Part shown: one piece after another, positions 26,193-42,783 of the stretch | Layout of the letters: every line of letters begins with the position of its first letter | How positions within the stretch are numbered: position 1 is the first letter of the stretch | Source: Mesorhabditis belari | Taxonomy: Eukaryota > Nematoda > Chromadorea > Rhabditida > Rhabditidae | Length of the DNA: 64,000 bases | Reading direction: 5' to 3' | NCBI GenBank assembly: GCA_958450365.1 | Contig: CAUEEP010000743.1 | Span: 7,022,501-7,086,500 of the forward strand | Program-made: the position numbers and the translations under genes | Notes under the pieces: model-generated | What the model was told of the DNA's origin: nothing | The model's input: the letters and a program-made list of their open reading frames with translations, nothing else | The model's database searches: none

Positions 26193-27029
26193 AAACCTTT
26201 TTAAATCTTAAATCGATTTATTCGTTTGCATAAGAATTTTAAATGTTTAAAATCTTTTGATAAAAGAAAATATCACTTCTGAAGGAAAAAGAAATGAGCA
26301 AAGAAAGAAAAAAAAAAGAAAATGAGGCGGTTGATTAGGATTTATATGGCACTCTTTGGAAATCGTAAACAAAAAAACAATTAGAAATTTGATTGTTGAG
26401 CATTACTATAATCAACTACATCAACTAAATCAATTTTCAATTGCAAGTTGATTTATCAAATGAAAACAAAACCCGGGTAAATGATAATACCGTAAATACT
26501 GTAATAGTACCCCACCCCCATAATGACGGTGGGGAGTGTTGCGTAGTCTAGCTTTGAACGAGTTTTTCTCGACACTGGTTTATGCTACAATGCGCGCTTA
26601 GGTATCAAAAAATAGCCCTGAATTTCAGCTATTTTTTGATACCTAAGTGCGCATTGTAGCATAAACTAGTGTCGAGAAAAACTCGTTCAATTACAGGGGG
26701 TCCAATTACAGTATTTACGGTAATCTATCTCAAAGAAAAAACAATCAAATCAATGATAAGGCACTTTTCATACAAAGAATTTGATTTTAAAACTCGCCTA
26801 TATCTATGTCTCTTCATAAATTAAAGACTTTTTTTGTTGTTAAAGTAAAATTTTAAGATATAGACAAGCCATGGAAAAAAGATTGGCGAGGTATGGCACT
26901 CAGATCAGCACGAGAAATTAAAAAACAAAAAAACAAATAAGCTATGGCACTTCCGACTTCTAATAAAGTTCTAATCGACTAATTTCAATAATGATTTAAG
27001 TAGTAAAGAGAGAAACTAGAGTGGGATTT
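26193..27029. other. Convergent spacer, 4EHP to mml-1
   Basis: Holds MITE family B copy 3 at 26489-26722. The rest is AT-rich with no supported gene. Confidence 0.5.
26489..26722. mobile_element. MITE family B, copy 3
   Basis: Left end ACCGTAAATACTGTAATAGT and right end ACAGTATTTACGGT. The interior is a near-perfect palindrome around GGTATCAAAAAATAGCC. The right arm has a small internal change. Confidence 0.9.
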
Positions 27030-30000
27030 TTATGGGTGATGAGTTTTTTCTCGAACATGATTCTCGAGAGCAGTCGGATCGGTGAGAATTGAGGTGTTTG
27101 TGGCAAGATAAACAAGAAGATTCGACGCCAATGGACGCAATTTTTGCACTTTCCATTCCTCGCAAAACCACAAGGCGGCTGTGTGAGAAATCTGTAAAGC
27201 TTTTGTAATGATTTTCACTTGTATGACTTGTCCATCTATTTGTCCATCTATTTATCTTTTGACATTTGTAACTCACCTCGTTTCTATCACCTGGATCTTG
27301 ATGAAGTCTTGAGGCAAACGAGTGCAACATTGGCTCAAGCAGCTTCACTAACTACAACTCTTTTTTTTGCTTTCTTTTCATATTTTTGTAAAACAAACCA
27401 GCCAAAAGTTAAATTGTTCACGACTTCGCTCGCGTGTATACCGTTCAACAAATTGCATCAACTAAATAAAGCATTTATTGGGTTAGTGAATTGAAGATTG
27501 TGAACTGGACTTTGAACTAAAATTTATTTAACATAAAACCATCAATTCATTCCAAATAATTTCCATTATTATTGATGACTTCTGCCCATTTTAAAGGCAA
27601 TTTGCGGATTCCTCTTTCGGATTTTGGATTCTAGTAGGATTTTGGTTTGTGTGTGAGACTCAAAAATCGAGGACTGAAGATGTCGAGATGTCCCAGTTTG
27701 AGCACTTTCTTCAAAAGAAACCCATTTTGGTGTCATTAGAAAAGTTGTAGAGAATCAAAAATTAGGCTTATAGCCAAATTTCCAAAAAGATACACTTAGT
27801 AGTTTCGCTTAAAAAGCAAGTTTTGTGAAAGTTTCGTAAATTTGGCATTTCTTGAAAACCAGTTTTTGAATCGTTCTGAAAATTTGGATATAAGCTTGAT
27901 TTTTGATTCTCTACAACTTTTCCATTGACACCAAAATGGGTTTCTTTTGAAGAAAGTGCTCAAACTGTCACATATGACAATAGCTGGCAGTTTTCAATTC
28001 ACCAATCCAATAAATTGGAAAGCATTGATTACTTGTGTAGTTGAATCAACACTAGCCGATCCAGTAGATGCACTCGCTGATGGGAGACTCGTCTGCAGCA
28101 AGGCGATCTTCGCATTCAGAGTTTCGATTCGATTTTGCAGAACGGATTTTCGTTGAGCTGTTGTCTCTTTTTGTGTATTCAATCCTTTAATATATTCAGC
28201 TGCTTTTGCCAAAACAACAGCATTTGTTGGTTTAACGCCACCAGAGTAGAGATCTGGTATCTGAAATTTCTTGTTTATTTTATTTATTTCTTGTTTATTT
28301 CTTGTTTCTTGTTGTTTTGTTTATTTTAAACTTACAAGTTCGGTGAGTTGATCGAAGCCATCTTTCAAAGCGCATCGACGATTTTGTTCTGCATGCAAGT
28401 GAAGGATTCGTTTCCTTTCCGAGGGATTCAACGTCGAATCAGCCGGCTCCTTTAAAGCAGATTAGCAATGAGCAATGAAATGAAATGAAATTTTGAAATT
28501 TCTCTACCATTTTATTGCTCTTCGTCCGTTCCTTTGGCATTTCGATGTCATGTTTAGGCTCAAGCATCTCATTTGATTGATTTGATTCAATAGAACCAGG
28601 AGCTTGCATCTAAAATTACAGTTAGACTTAACTTTATCGAAATCGTTTATCGTTTATCGAAATTAAAGCTTTTATTTCTACCATTTGATTCCAGTTTTTC
28701 TCATCATTGTGACTACGAGAAAGTACTCGAGGACCATCGGAAAGACTTGGTGAAGGTACTTGCCTAATTTTGATATAGAATTAGATATAGATATAAATTT
28801 TAAAGAATTCAATCCTTTACAAAAGATTATTGTTTGTTAATTGCTTACCAGTTTGAAGGTACGGATAGTTTTGGCTTGAGTGAGAGATAAGTCTGTGGCG
28901 ATGGAGGGGTTTCTTGTTTAGGAATTTGATGAGATCTTGGACCGTTGTTCAGTCCCGATTGTGTGATTGGGGACACAAGCAATGATGGTTTTGTGGCTTC
29001 GGACTGAGAATAAAGGTTTAATATTATTTTTTTTATGGTAAACCTCAGGCCGTAACATGAGTTGTCTCAAGTCGCTTCTTTGTGAAAGATTATGAAAATT
29101 TTGATGAGATTGTCGCGATGGTGAACTTCTGAAATAGTTATATTGTTTTGTTAACTGGTTTTGCTATGTTAACTTTGTTGACTTTGATTTTGTTGTTAAT
29201 CACCTTAAGAGATCGTTCATATGAGTTGTAGCTGGTGGTAACTCGGATTGAATGCCGAGAGACGAAGGACAAGGCATTGAAAGAGGTGACAACACTGAAG
29301 GCGACTGTAATGAAGGCGATGGTGACTAAAATAGTTATAAATTTGAAACATTTTAGCTGAGGAAAGAGATTGTCTATAGGTTGTTATAGAGCCTATGAAA
29401 TTATCTATATTCCTTAATTGGTTGTTATCTTTAAACAGAAGTACAAAAATGAACAAAAAGAAGACTCTGAAAAGTCTGATGTTAAAAACGTACTGGAGTA
29501 AGCACTTGTAGAGAAGCGGGTGAAGCTAGTTGTTGCTCAAGCCATGAAGCGGTGGAAGATGGAGTACTCCTTGACCAAGGCATCCCACCCTGTAATTGGC
29601 TTTGTTATTGCCTTTCGGACAAAGTAGCTTACCATTGATTGAGCTGGTGTGGGTGCGGGTTGATTGAGTCGAGATGGTCCAATATGGCCAATGAAAGGAG
29701 ACGAATAGTCGACTTGAGCTACATCACCACCAGTTACCTGAAACTATTTTAGAAAAATAGTCCAGAAAACAATTCGATGGTTGTGGTTAGAAAAATACTT
29801 CAATTTAACTCACCAGAAAACAATTTGATGGTTGTGGTGATGGAACGTTTTTCCAAGGCATTCGTGGACTATATTGGGCAGCCGAAAGCTTTTTATTCAA
29901 AAAAAAATTGAACAAAATTTGTCTACTTGAGAGTATTGTGGTTGAGCAGAGATCGATCCACTCATGATAAGCATTTGCGAGGTGATTTGTGATGGTAATC

Positions 30001-32758
30001 TAGTTGGTTGTTGTGCAACGGGTTGATTGCTATATTCTTCTCAAATAATGAGAGTTTAAAATCTAAATCACCTATAGTCGACAAGCATATTGGCGTAGTC
30101 TTTGATCGAATAATCGCCGCCTAATGAGGATTCGTCGCGAGTCTGTACAAAATGTAAGTGTTATTTGGCTTTTCTTTGTATGAACTTACCATTGGTGGAG
30201 CGGGCACAACAAATTGATTGAATTGCATATGATCGGGAACAGTTTCTTGCTAAAGATGAGTGAAAATTGTGCATTCATTGATCGGGTTTACCAAACTATT
30301 TATAACTAACTATTTATAACTACCATAAATACTGTAATAGTACCCCACCGCCCTCGTACAGTCGTGTAGTCGCTAGTAAGTTTTTAAGTCGCTAGTAAGT
30401 AAGTCGTAGTAAGTTTTTTAGTATTTCATTTTTTTCAAAGCGCCCGTACTTTCAAAAAATGCGTCTTTGGTATCAAAAAATAGCTGAAATTCAGGGCTAT
30501 TTTTTGATACCTAAACGAGGATTGTACCATAAACCAGTGTCGAGAAAAACTCGTTCAAAGCTAGACTACGCAACGCTCCGCCCCGTCATTATGGGGCTGG
30601 GGTACTATTACAGTATTTACGGTAACTATTTATAACAAACTAAACCAAACAAACTAGCATTTACCGTGTTATAATCTAGCAATTTTGCTAAACAGATTTA
30701 GCAATTTAACAGTTAGTGAACTCGAGTCGTGGACTTACTCGTTCCAAGAGTTGACTCCGAAGGTCACCAGATCGGTCAAGGCTTAACGATGATGGTGGAG
30801 CACTGCCGCCATTTGTATTTGGTGCGGTCAATTCGGAACCATCTTAAGTACTACAGTAATTGGTTAAATGCAATTTCCCTACCCAATGTACACATGATTT
30901 CTTCAAGGCTTGGCTGTAAAGATAGAAGACCCGGTTGCACAATATCTGCATAGCCGGTTTGCACTGAAACCCGAGTATAAAGATTCTTTTTCGAATATGC
31001 TATATAATATAATATACTATATAATATAATATGCTATATAATATAATATACTAGACTTCGGAAAACAAAACTTAACCAAAACCAAAACTACCAAAACCAA
31101 AACCATAACAAAACCAAAACCAAAACTAACCAAAACTCGCCAATATCTTGCGACTGGGAGGAGCTAGCGAAAATCTGTTTGCGGATTTGAAATCAGCATC
31201 CAAAAATCTATCCCATAGGCTATTTTTTGTTTTAAAATTTCGAGGTCGTGTTTTGGGCCTTTTTTCGGCCGCGAGATTTTGGGGAGTGAGAAAAAGTGAA
31301 AGGCAAATTTGCATTTTACATTAAAATTTGCATTTTACAATTTTAAATTTACATGTTAATTTATATGCAAATTGAGTTTTGGTTTGTTTTGGTGTTTTGG
31401 TTTTGGTTTTGTTTGCCGAAGTCTATAATATACTATATAATATATAATAATATTCTATTTTAAAAATATAAAACACTTTACTCATTTCCCGTGGATTTGG
31501 AAACATGTATGGTTGATTCAATGAGGCGAAAAGCTCATCAGTGAAAATGTTCTCAAACTCATCGGCATCCCAATCTGATTGAGCCAAAGGAGTCTGAATT
31601 GACTTTTTTTTCCTAGAGAACAAGAACAAACTTGTGATCGTTGAACTGGCCCAGCTGATACTTTCATTATAGCCGGAAGTGGACCTGATCGTTCCTAAAG
31701 AAATATCGAATTTGATATTGTGGTTGCTTTAGCTTAAGAGTAAGTTGAAAATTGAATCAACTGAATTAACTAAATGCCTCAAAGATTGTGGTCTTGATAA
31801 AAAGCTTTCTCTCTTTATATACCCTTTTTCTTTTAGCTCCTGGGCGTCGATTCTTAAAAAAGTGTCTCCATCTTTTGTATTGAGCAGAAACAGCAGCCAT
31901 TCTTCTCTTCCAGTACATACCTTCGATCAATGTACCCTAAAAGTAAATCAGAACTACTAGAAAGTAAGTTTGAAGTTTATTGACTTTGCATAACTGTAAA
32001 GTGTCATAAGAATTGATTTCAGAATTGTTCTGTTCTTTTATTCTGTTATTAGATGATCTGATCTGTAAGTCAGAATCTTTTGCTTTTGCTTTTGTGCTTT
32101 TGCAGAGTCGTCTCATTGTCAGATGTTTAAATTCTCATCAAAATTCTTCTAATCTCTCACTTCTTGTATATTTCCTCTAATATTTATATTTGATTTATTG
32201 ATTTATATTTGGTAATCAACTACAATCAACTACAATCAACTACAATCAACTACAATCAACTACAATCAACTACAATCAACTACAATCAACTACAATCAAC
32301 TACAATCAACTACAATCAACTCACCTCAATTTTCGCATGAGTATTGTCATCGTCGGGAACCGAGAAATAGCAATACTTTTTCTTCTCCAACAGCTTTTTT
32401 GCTATGAAATCTTGAGGTCTTCGGACTTAAATTTGTGAAAGTTTTTGAATTATCTTTACAAACGTACACTCCATGTAGTAAGCTCTCCAGATGACGTTAT
32501 TCAAACGAATTCGTTGTTTCCAATGCAACCGCAATCCTTTAAAGTCTTTCCATTTTGGTGTCGTCATTTTGCTGAAAAATTTCTTTATAAAAAGAAAAAC
32601 CTATTTGATTACTTGTAAGCAACTTTAATGCATTTATTCAATTTGTTCAAGGAGACATCAATGGCAATGGATTGAGTTTTCTTTGGGCCAAACTTGTAGA
32701 AAGTGACGGGCTTATCAGCATACTGAATTTTTCACTGATTTAACAACAATCTCAATTT

Positions 32759-32793
<35 letters not shown>

Positions 32794-33232
32794 AACTCAC
32801 CAATTCAGCTTTAGCTCGACCCATTTCTTGTGTCTTTTCATCATCAACCTAAAAGGAAATGAATCTGAATTTTGACAATCATTTTTTTCAATCAAACTCT
32901 TACTTTAAAATATCAAAAACAAGCTTGTAAGCGGAAAATTTGACAAAATTTGACATTTTTGATTTACAAAACAAAACCCAACGAATGGGGCAGCTACGCA
33001 CTGCGACGGAAAAAGTGGAAAAGCGTAGCTGCCCCATTTCTCGACTTTTCCTTTGAAACTTAAAAGATATTCAATTTTCCGCCCAAATGGCAAAGTTTTT
33101 TAGAACAAATTCGGTGCTTACTTCGAGTGACTCAACATCCACTTCGTTATCATCTTCCTCTTCAGGTGTGGGATCTGTATGAGGATTTGAGGTCATAAAA
33201 TGACCCGAGTGGATCGGCTCGTGTGACCCCAT
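27030..33232 (-). CDS. mml-1: Mondo/ChREBP bHLH-Zip transcription factor
   Basis: 25 exons (minus): 33232-33122, 32848-32801, 32722-32613, 32571-32468, 32425-32325, 31694-31632, 31593-31482, 30963-30883, 30842-30739, 30249-30190, 30142-30072, 30029-29927, 29888-29814, 29737-29633, 29589-29494, 29325-29204, 29128-29044, 29003-28849, 28763-28682, 28609-28508, 28449-28336, 28260-28033, 27461-27395, 27347-27277 and 27191-27030. All phases agree; 843 aa. N-terminal Mondo conserved regions: IHSGHFMTSNPHTDP, KFGPKKTQSIAIDVSLNKL, RLNNVIWRAYYME. The middle is Gln/Pro/Ser-rich transactivation-like sequence. The bHLH-Zip (RKRILHLHAEQNRR ... VKPTNAVVLAKAAEYIKGL) starts near residue 640. The C-terminal dimerisation/cytoplasmic localisation domain has FNFWLVLKLLEPML and ATNTSILTDP. 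It is a nutrient-responsive, Mlx-partnered regulator. The start is the first in-frame Met of the conserved exon. Confidence 0.95.
27694..27969. mobile_element. Palindromic element in mml-1 intron 22
   Basis: The arms TTGAGCACTTTCTTCAAAAG and CTTTTGAAGAAAGTGCTCAA are exact reverse complements. About 90 bp of matching arm follows on each side, including ACCCATTTTGGTGTCA and AAGTTGTAGAGAATC. Confidence 0.9.
30322..30624. mobile_element. MITE family B, copy 4
   Basis: Same termini and internal palindrome as the other family B copies, with a small extra duplication of AAGTCGCTAGTAAG. Located in mml-1 intron 9. Confidence 0.9.
31040..31424. mobile_element. Foldback element with AAAACCAAAAC-rich arms
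   Basis: The left arm starts TAGACTTCGG and runs into repeated ACCAAAACC units. The right arm is GGTTTTGGTTTTG repeats ending CCGAAGTCTA. Located in mml-1 intron 7. Confidence 0.75.
32221..32320. repeat. Ten copies of TACAATCAAC, abutting a splice donor
   Basis: Ten exact 10-bp units. On the minus strand the array reads GTTGATTGTA and begins directly at the donor of mml-1 exon 5 (GTGAGTTGATTGTAGTTG). Confidence 0.98.
32756..32793. repeat. (AAC)n microsatellite
   Basis: About 12 AAC units in mml-1 intron 2. It also lies just inside the 5' splice site, which reads GTGAGTTTTGTTGTTG on the minus strand. Confidence 0.95.
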
Positions 33233-35489
33233 CTTGCATCGGTCACCGCCACCTACTGAAAGATGCTATATTATAACAAAAATAAAGTTCAATGTATTAA
33301 AAGTTGTTGAGAAATTTGATAAAAACTAGTTGAAATGGCTGGTAAACTTTGACAAATGTTTTGGTTACAAATCTAGTGCAAAAGATTGCTTGTATTCTTG
33401 ATCAGAAACAAGTAAGAAAAGAAAAGAAATTCCTTGAAAAGCGAGACGGAAAATGAATTTAATAAGTGAGATCGATTCGTAGTCCATAGTGGGTGATTGA
33501 TGCCACGTGCGCGATCAAAAGTGTTTGCCCCTTCTCCTTTTTTCATTCTATCCTGACTGTTCTCCGTCTGTCTATTCGTCGATGTGACGCCCTCTCTATC
33601 TCTTGCTATGCCGAAAATTCCAGTTTTTTCAATAATCTTTCCTATTATACACCACCAACTATCGACCTTATTTACTCAAAAACGAAATGCACTCAAGGTT
33701 GCAACATTTTACGATCACGATGTGCATTAAAACGTTTTGAGTTGGCAAAAAAAAGAAATAAAAAAAAATCTTGGACAATAACTCGGAAAATATATGGAAA
33801 AAGAATTAAAGTGATTTAAAATGATTGAAAGAATTTTGAAAATGATTAAAAGAATTTGAAAAATGATTTTAAATGATTTTAAATTATTTTAAAATAAGGT
33901 AAAAACAACAAAAGTTTGTTATGATTTAACGTTTTCCTTTTACCTGTTTTCATTCGGTGATATTGAAAAAATTGTGACGGTGAAATCGGAAAACGTGTAA
34001 ATCAATTTTTTTTGGCAGCCAGCAGGAAAGGAAACCAAATTAGGGGGTCAACCACAGTTTTATCACGTGTTTATGAAGGGGAAAGGGTGAGTGCCATGGG
34101 CATGCGCTGTTCGTTGTATCCAATGGACGGACTCTCACAGCAGTCTTTTCCCCTTTTTTTTCATTCCCAGTCGACTCCGCTGCGTCTCTTTACATCTCCT
34201 CTGTGTCTTGTCGAGAAGTCTCCCCACTTCTTCTCTGCCCTCTCGCTCATATCACTAGCGATATCTGCCCTTTTGCAATTATCAATCTAATCTCTCAAAA
34301 ATTTGCAAAACATCGAAAATAACGTAATTACCGTTTTGGAAAAGGGCTGAAAAATATAAGCCCCGGGCTTCTATCAAAATAATTACGATAACTGGTAGTA
34401 GTAGGTAACTTTGTAGGTAACTAGAAAAAAGTAGGTAACTTTGTACACGGTCAAGCTCAAAAGTCTGCTGATTTTGTTCACGTTTCTGAGAAAAGAGCTC
34501 GTATTGCTGCATTTTACTACTGCTGCGTAACTTTGTACACGATCACGTTCAAAAGTCTTTTACTGACTCAGACCTAAACGTGAAAAATTATAAACAACAC
34601 GAGTGTTAGTTTGAAATTTTGAGAGATCTAGAAGTTTTCATTTTCAATAGAAAACCTGGTTTTTAAAATTGCCATCTCGAAATACCATTTCGAAATACCA
34701 TAATCCGTTGGCCCTATAATTTCTATGTAGGTAAACCCTATTAGGTAGGAATTTCATCTTTTTCCACATATCTTATAGTTAGCGCCGTCCGTTTCTGCTA
34801 TATAAATGCTCACAAATGTTAAAGTTGTTAGTTAATAAGCTATTTTGATAGTCAAGTCTACCAAAATCTAGTTTTGTTATCTTAAACGTCAAACCATAAG
34901 TGGCATTTATGCGTTTTTTCTCTTTGACTCTCTGCGATTGACAGTTACTTGATGTAAATGTTTTGTCTCGTTTCGATCAGGTATACGGTAGTTTTATTCG
35001 CGTCTTGTTGTGAATTTAAACGCCTAATGTTTCAAAAAAAATTTCAGTAGGCTTTTGGCATTTTGGCGCATCGTCTTTGAATTTTTGGCACAAATTTTAG
35101 AATTTTGATGCATTAACGCTGTTTTGTGTAGACATGAAAGGCGTAGATAAGCAAAAAGCTGATTCAAGAGCGGTAATACCAAATTTTTGCCTTTTCGAAG
35201 TTGTCAAAAGAATAAAAACGCTCTGCATATTTCCTGAAGTCAGTAAATCAATGTTTCTGTGTCAGCTGCTTTGCTTACTTTCTAGATGTACATTTATATA
35301 GGCCGCTTGACTTTCAAAACCGTTTGGCTAGCTTATTGCATCATTTTCGTCATTCTGATGTACTTTCCGTAGAATAGTATTTGAACATTTCAGTTGTTAC
35401 ACCCTCTTCATTTCTTACTGCTTCTTTTTTATTACTTGTCTATACATATATTTTTAGTTGTATCAGACGGGTTTTTTCGAATTGGCTCA
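33233..35489. promoter_or_regulatory. Divergent region between mml-1 and kars-1
   Basis: No supported gene in 2.26 kb. Two CACGTG E-boxes (33504-33509 and 34064-34069) lie 270 and 830 bp upstream of the mml-1 start. CACGTG is the known core target of Mondo:Mlx and Myc-type factors, so autoregulation is conceivable. A T-rich segment ending TTTTAGTTGTATCAG (35454-35475) upstream of the kars-1 ATG may be a trans-splice acceptor. Confidence 0.4.
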
Positions 35490-39453
<3,964 letters not shown>

Positions 39454-39647
39454 CCAGCTTTAATTTAAAAATGTTGTTTAATTCTGTGTTTCCTGAGTTG
39501 TTCTTGGTTTGTTGACCCTTTGCCACGTTTAGGGATAAATTTATTTATTGTTGGTAAAAACTTCAGTTAGAATAGAGAGCACTATGGAGAGATCTTTGAT
39601 GATTGCAGTTTTGGTATCGAGCTGAGGGCTATGTTACATATTTTAAA

Positions 39648-41043
39648 TCAAATCTTGGCAGCAAGAGCCTTGGCTATTGGGGCTACTCTTTTTGATTTTG
39701 CAAAGGAATCCGTTTCGTTTTCGTCAACAAGGCCATCTTCCCCGAGTTTGTCTATTTTCTCCAAGGTTTCGAGTGATAGATCGTCGAGTGGATCTTCCTA
39801 AACAGCTTTAATTTCGGATCAAATTTTTCTCATGCCTTTTCGTTTAGTTCCACTTCGCCACTTTGGTTGTTATCACTTCCATGTAGAGAGGGCTCTCCGA
39901 ATCCACCGCCAGTGGCTCCATTTCCATAGCCTAATTCCAAAACGTAAACTGTACTGAAGTGAATAATTGGATATCACCTGAGCCGTTTTGTTCGCCAAAG
40001 TTTTGAGAAGAGCTTGCTCTAGCTTGTTGTGTTTGATAGTAAATTGCATACGGATCTTAAAGGTTTTGTAAAGCCTAGGATGTTTCTTTTTTTACTTACC
40101 ATAGTCATATGGAAGACGACCTGGCCAAATATATTTTGCACTCTGATACTGTGGTGGATAGACATAACTAAAATCGTCATTTCTTTTTTTCGAAGAAAAT
40201 TAGTTCCAACCCAAAGTCTTTAGAGCGAAGTCGATATTGTCTAGGAAGAAGCCACCAGGGATAATGCTGGAAATAGTAGCCCATGCGAGGAAATCGTGGC
40301 TAAATTATTGGCTCTCATGCTTTGGTAGCAAAATTTAACAATTAGGATTTACTTGTGGGTTGGACTTAGGAGTGTTCATTGAAGTGGATGGACGTTTGAC
40401 CGGGTTCTCTGATGACGAGGGCCTACCGGGTAAAGATCCGTGAGCCTGACAAAATTATGACATTAAAGAAATGAAACATGCTAAATGAGCAATTTGGCGT
40501 GAAATTTTGAATCACCCGACTCCCGACAGCGACCTCTGATGAATCAAGTTGGGGACGGGAATCCTCGATTGTCGACGGACCCAATGTCACTGTGCTCAAT
40601 TCGTCGGATCCTGTTCGTTCTCAGGTTTTTCCTCTTTTTATGATAAAATTTACTGTCTCGTCCGAGTGTTTTCCCTTCAAAGTCACTATAATCGTCGTCG
40701 GTGCGAAAGTTTGACTTGCTGAAATCGGAGTCACGCACCTGAGAGCATGCTTGTTAATTAAAATTAAACGAAAATCAAAAGCGATCACCTCATTTTCGAG
40801 TTTTTGTCCTATTACTCCACGACGATTTATCTGAATTTTTTTTTTAATTTACGATTTAACTGAAAATGAACTTTTTTAAAATTAGGCGACAGCGCCTCTC
40901 GTTCAGCTTGAATTGCATCAGCCAAAAGCTGATCATCGAGATTTTCAGTGTGAACTCTAAAGCAATAAAATCAAAGCTACTTTTGTTATGTTTATAAATT
41001 ACTTCGCGAGGAATACGAATAGAAGGCTGGACAGCAAAAGCAT
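39648..41043 (-). CDS. Predicted secreted protein, unrecognised, Tyr/Pro-rich middle
   Basis: Eleven exons (minus): 41043-41003, 40956-40872, 40830-40789, 40738-40654, 40610-40516, 40445-40353, 40299-40211, 40167-40100, 40055-39978, 39930-39854 and 39797-39648; 300 aa, every phase agrees. It starts with a signal peptide, MLLLSSLLFVFLA. Next comes an acidic/basic region (HTENLDDQLLADAIQAEREA), a Ser/Thr/Pro-rich part, an aromatic segment (GYYFQHYPWWLLPRQYRLRS, YVYPPQYQSAKYIWPGRLPY), a Gly/Asn-rich stretch and an acidic C-terminus (DPLDDLSLETLEKIDKLGED). There are no cysteines and no dibasic-spaced peptide array. I do not recognise it. A matrix or cuticle-associated secreted protein is only a guess. 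It is convergent with kars-1 at 195 bp. Confidence 0.75.
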
Positions 41044-41764
41044 TGCAAAAGAGAAGTGAATGATTGTTGTGATAATAAAATGAAAGCGATTTGACTGAAT
41101 GGCGCTCACTGTCTTTCACAGACTTTCTCTTATAGTCACCCTCGGGTGGCAGCAAAGGGAGGGGGAATGAAATCGACAGTGCCACCCTCCACATACCCTC
41201 AAAGGGTTCGTCTCATTGATCTCACTTAGATTTCCCTCTTTTTTTGAGATCTCCTTTCTTTTTCGATTTGGAGATTAGGCATTAATCTTTTTAGATGTTA
41301 TCCATTCACAAAAACAAAAAATTCATTGAGCAAATCTTGTACATCATACAGATTGTACATGTACACTATTAGCGTCATATTTTTCTCTGCAAACGTTTGC
41401 TCAAATTCTATTTTCAGCGGACTACGCTTCTTAGGCAATACCCAGAATATCACGATCGCGAGTTCCGGAAGTAAAAAAGGTGATGAAATTCTTTATCTCA
41501 GTGCTACTGAGACCTACATCATGATGACCATTGAATAGCTTTGTGGGCTGTTGTGTGTCAGAGATATCCATTTGTGGTGATACCCGATCTGGGGAAAGCT
41601 TTTTCTTTTTTGATGATGGCTTGCATGCCCGCCCTCCTCCCGGTCACCTAATATCTTTTACCGGAAACACCTGGAATCACCGATAAAAAGGGTCCCCCAT
41701 CGCTCGTCGATGCTTATTTTATCCCTTCACTATTTGAGGATCTAAAAAATTTTTTGATTCAACA
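41044..41764. promoter_or_regulatory. Divergent promoter region
   Basis: A 721-bp gap separates two divergent genes that both begin with signal peptides. No gene is seen in it. A block near 41580-41730 is less AT-rich. Specific sites cannot be assigned. Confidence 0.4.
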
Positions 41765-42783
41765 ATGATCTCGAGAACGAAAATCCTTTTTGTCGTCGTG
41801 TTTCTCATTTCTTGTAAGTTTAAGCTGAAAATTGATAAGCTAATTGATAAGATACACTACTGGACAATGAAATATGATATTTGAAAAAAGATCGTCACTT
41901 TCGCACGTCTGTAACTCCCTTGTCTTTACCGTATTTCTAAATATTAATATTACCATTGTGTAGCCCTTGAAAAGAGCTTTCAGAAAATGTATAACACTAA
42001 TAGTTTAAACTCAGACAAGGGAGTTTTGAGAGAGAAAGTGACGATCGTTTTTTCAAATATAATATTTCATTTTCCAGTACTGTAGCTAGAGTATCTTGCT
42101 TACTAAATAGCAATTTTGATGAATTTTCGTAGAGTTGCCACACGACGTTGAGGAGCGGCTAGGAGAACCTAGGAATTGCATGAAGCAGAAACTCGCCAAA
42201 CTGGATTCAATCCTTCTTTATACTTTATTGATCTCAAAATTGACACTAACGAAGTATAAAGTGGATTTAAAACTAGAGAACTACTGTAATGAATGTACAA
42301 ATTTAATGTATAACACTAATAGTTTAAACTCAAAGACAAGGGAGTTACAGAAGCGCGAAAGTGACGATCGTTTTTTCAAATATCATATTTCATTGTCCAG
42401 TACTGTAGATAAGCTCAGATTTCTCTGAATCAAAATTATCTATTAAGAAATTTTCCAGTGGGAATTGTGGCCGAATGTCAATTGGATAACATCATGGGTT
42501 GCGTTTTCTGTCAGTTGATCACCGAGTCGATAGCTCAGGAAATGACACCACCGCATGCATTCAAGACAATGTATAGGTTGGTGGAAATCTGTATCGATTA
42601 AAGTTAAGCTCCAAAGAAAAAAAAAACCCCACTTCTTACAGACGTTGCGCAAAGATGGGCTTGATGGAGCCGGTGTGTGACGCGTTTATCGAGGAAAACG
42701 CAAAGAAAATGTTTATGCTTCACAAGAGCGGATTTTCGCCTGAGCAGATCTGCCACAAGCTTGCCCTGTGTCAGATCAACTAG
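41765..42783 (+). CDS. Secreted saposin-like (SapB) protein
   Basis: Three exons: 41765-41813, 42459-42576 and 42642-42783; 102 aa, phases agree. A signal peptide ISRTKILFVVVFLIS is followed by one saposin-B domain. Cysteine pattern: CQLD..., GCVFCQLI, RRCAKMGLMEPVCDAF, ICHKLALC. The helical, Met/Lys-rich spacing between Cys pairs fits the lipid-interacting SPP/caenopore family. Members act on lipids or membranes, often in digestion or antimicrobial defence. Which applies here cannot be told. Intron 1 hosts a family C MITE and a half copy. Confidence 0.88.
41853..42085. mobile_element. MITE family C, copy 1 (Tc1/mariner-like ends)
   Basis: Ends TACACTACTGGACAATGAAA and TTTCATTTTCCAGTACTGTA are inverted repeats bounded by TA. 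The inner arms share GATCGTCACTTTC and ACTCCCTTGTCT. TACAGT-type ends resemble Tc1-family termini. Located in saposin intron 1. Confidence 0.85.
42305..42409. mobile_element. MITE family C, half copy
   Basis: Right half only: TGTATAACACTAATAG, GACAAGGGAGTTACAG, GTGACGATCG, ending CCAGTACTGTAG. It lies about 220 bp beyond copy 1 in the same intron. Confidence 0.8.

Noticed and set aside
33493..34290. Plus-strand ORFs upstream of mml-1
   Set aside because: No conserved motifs, starts or splice logic; the region fits a promoter interval better.
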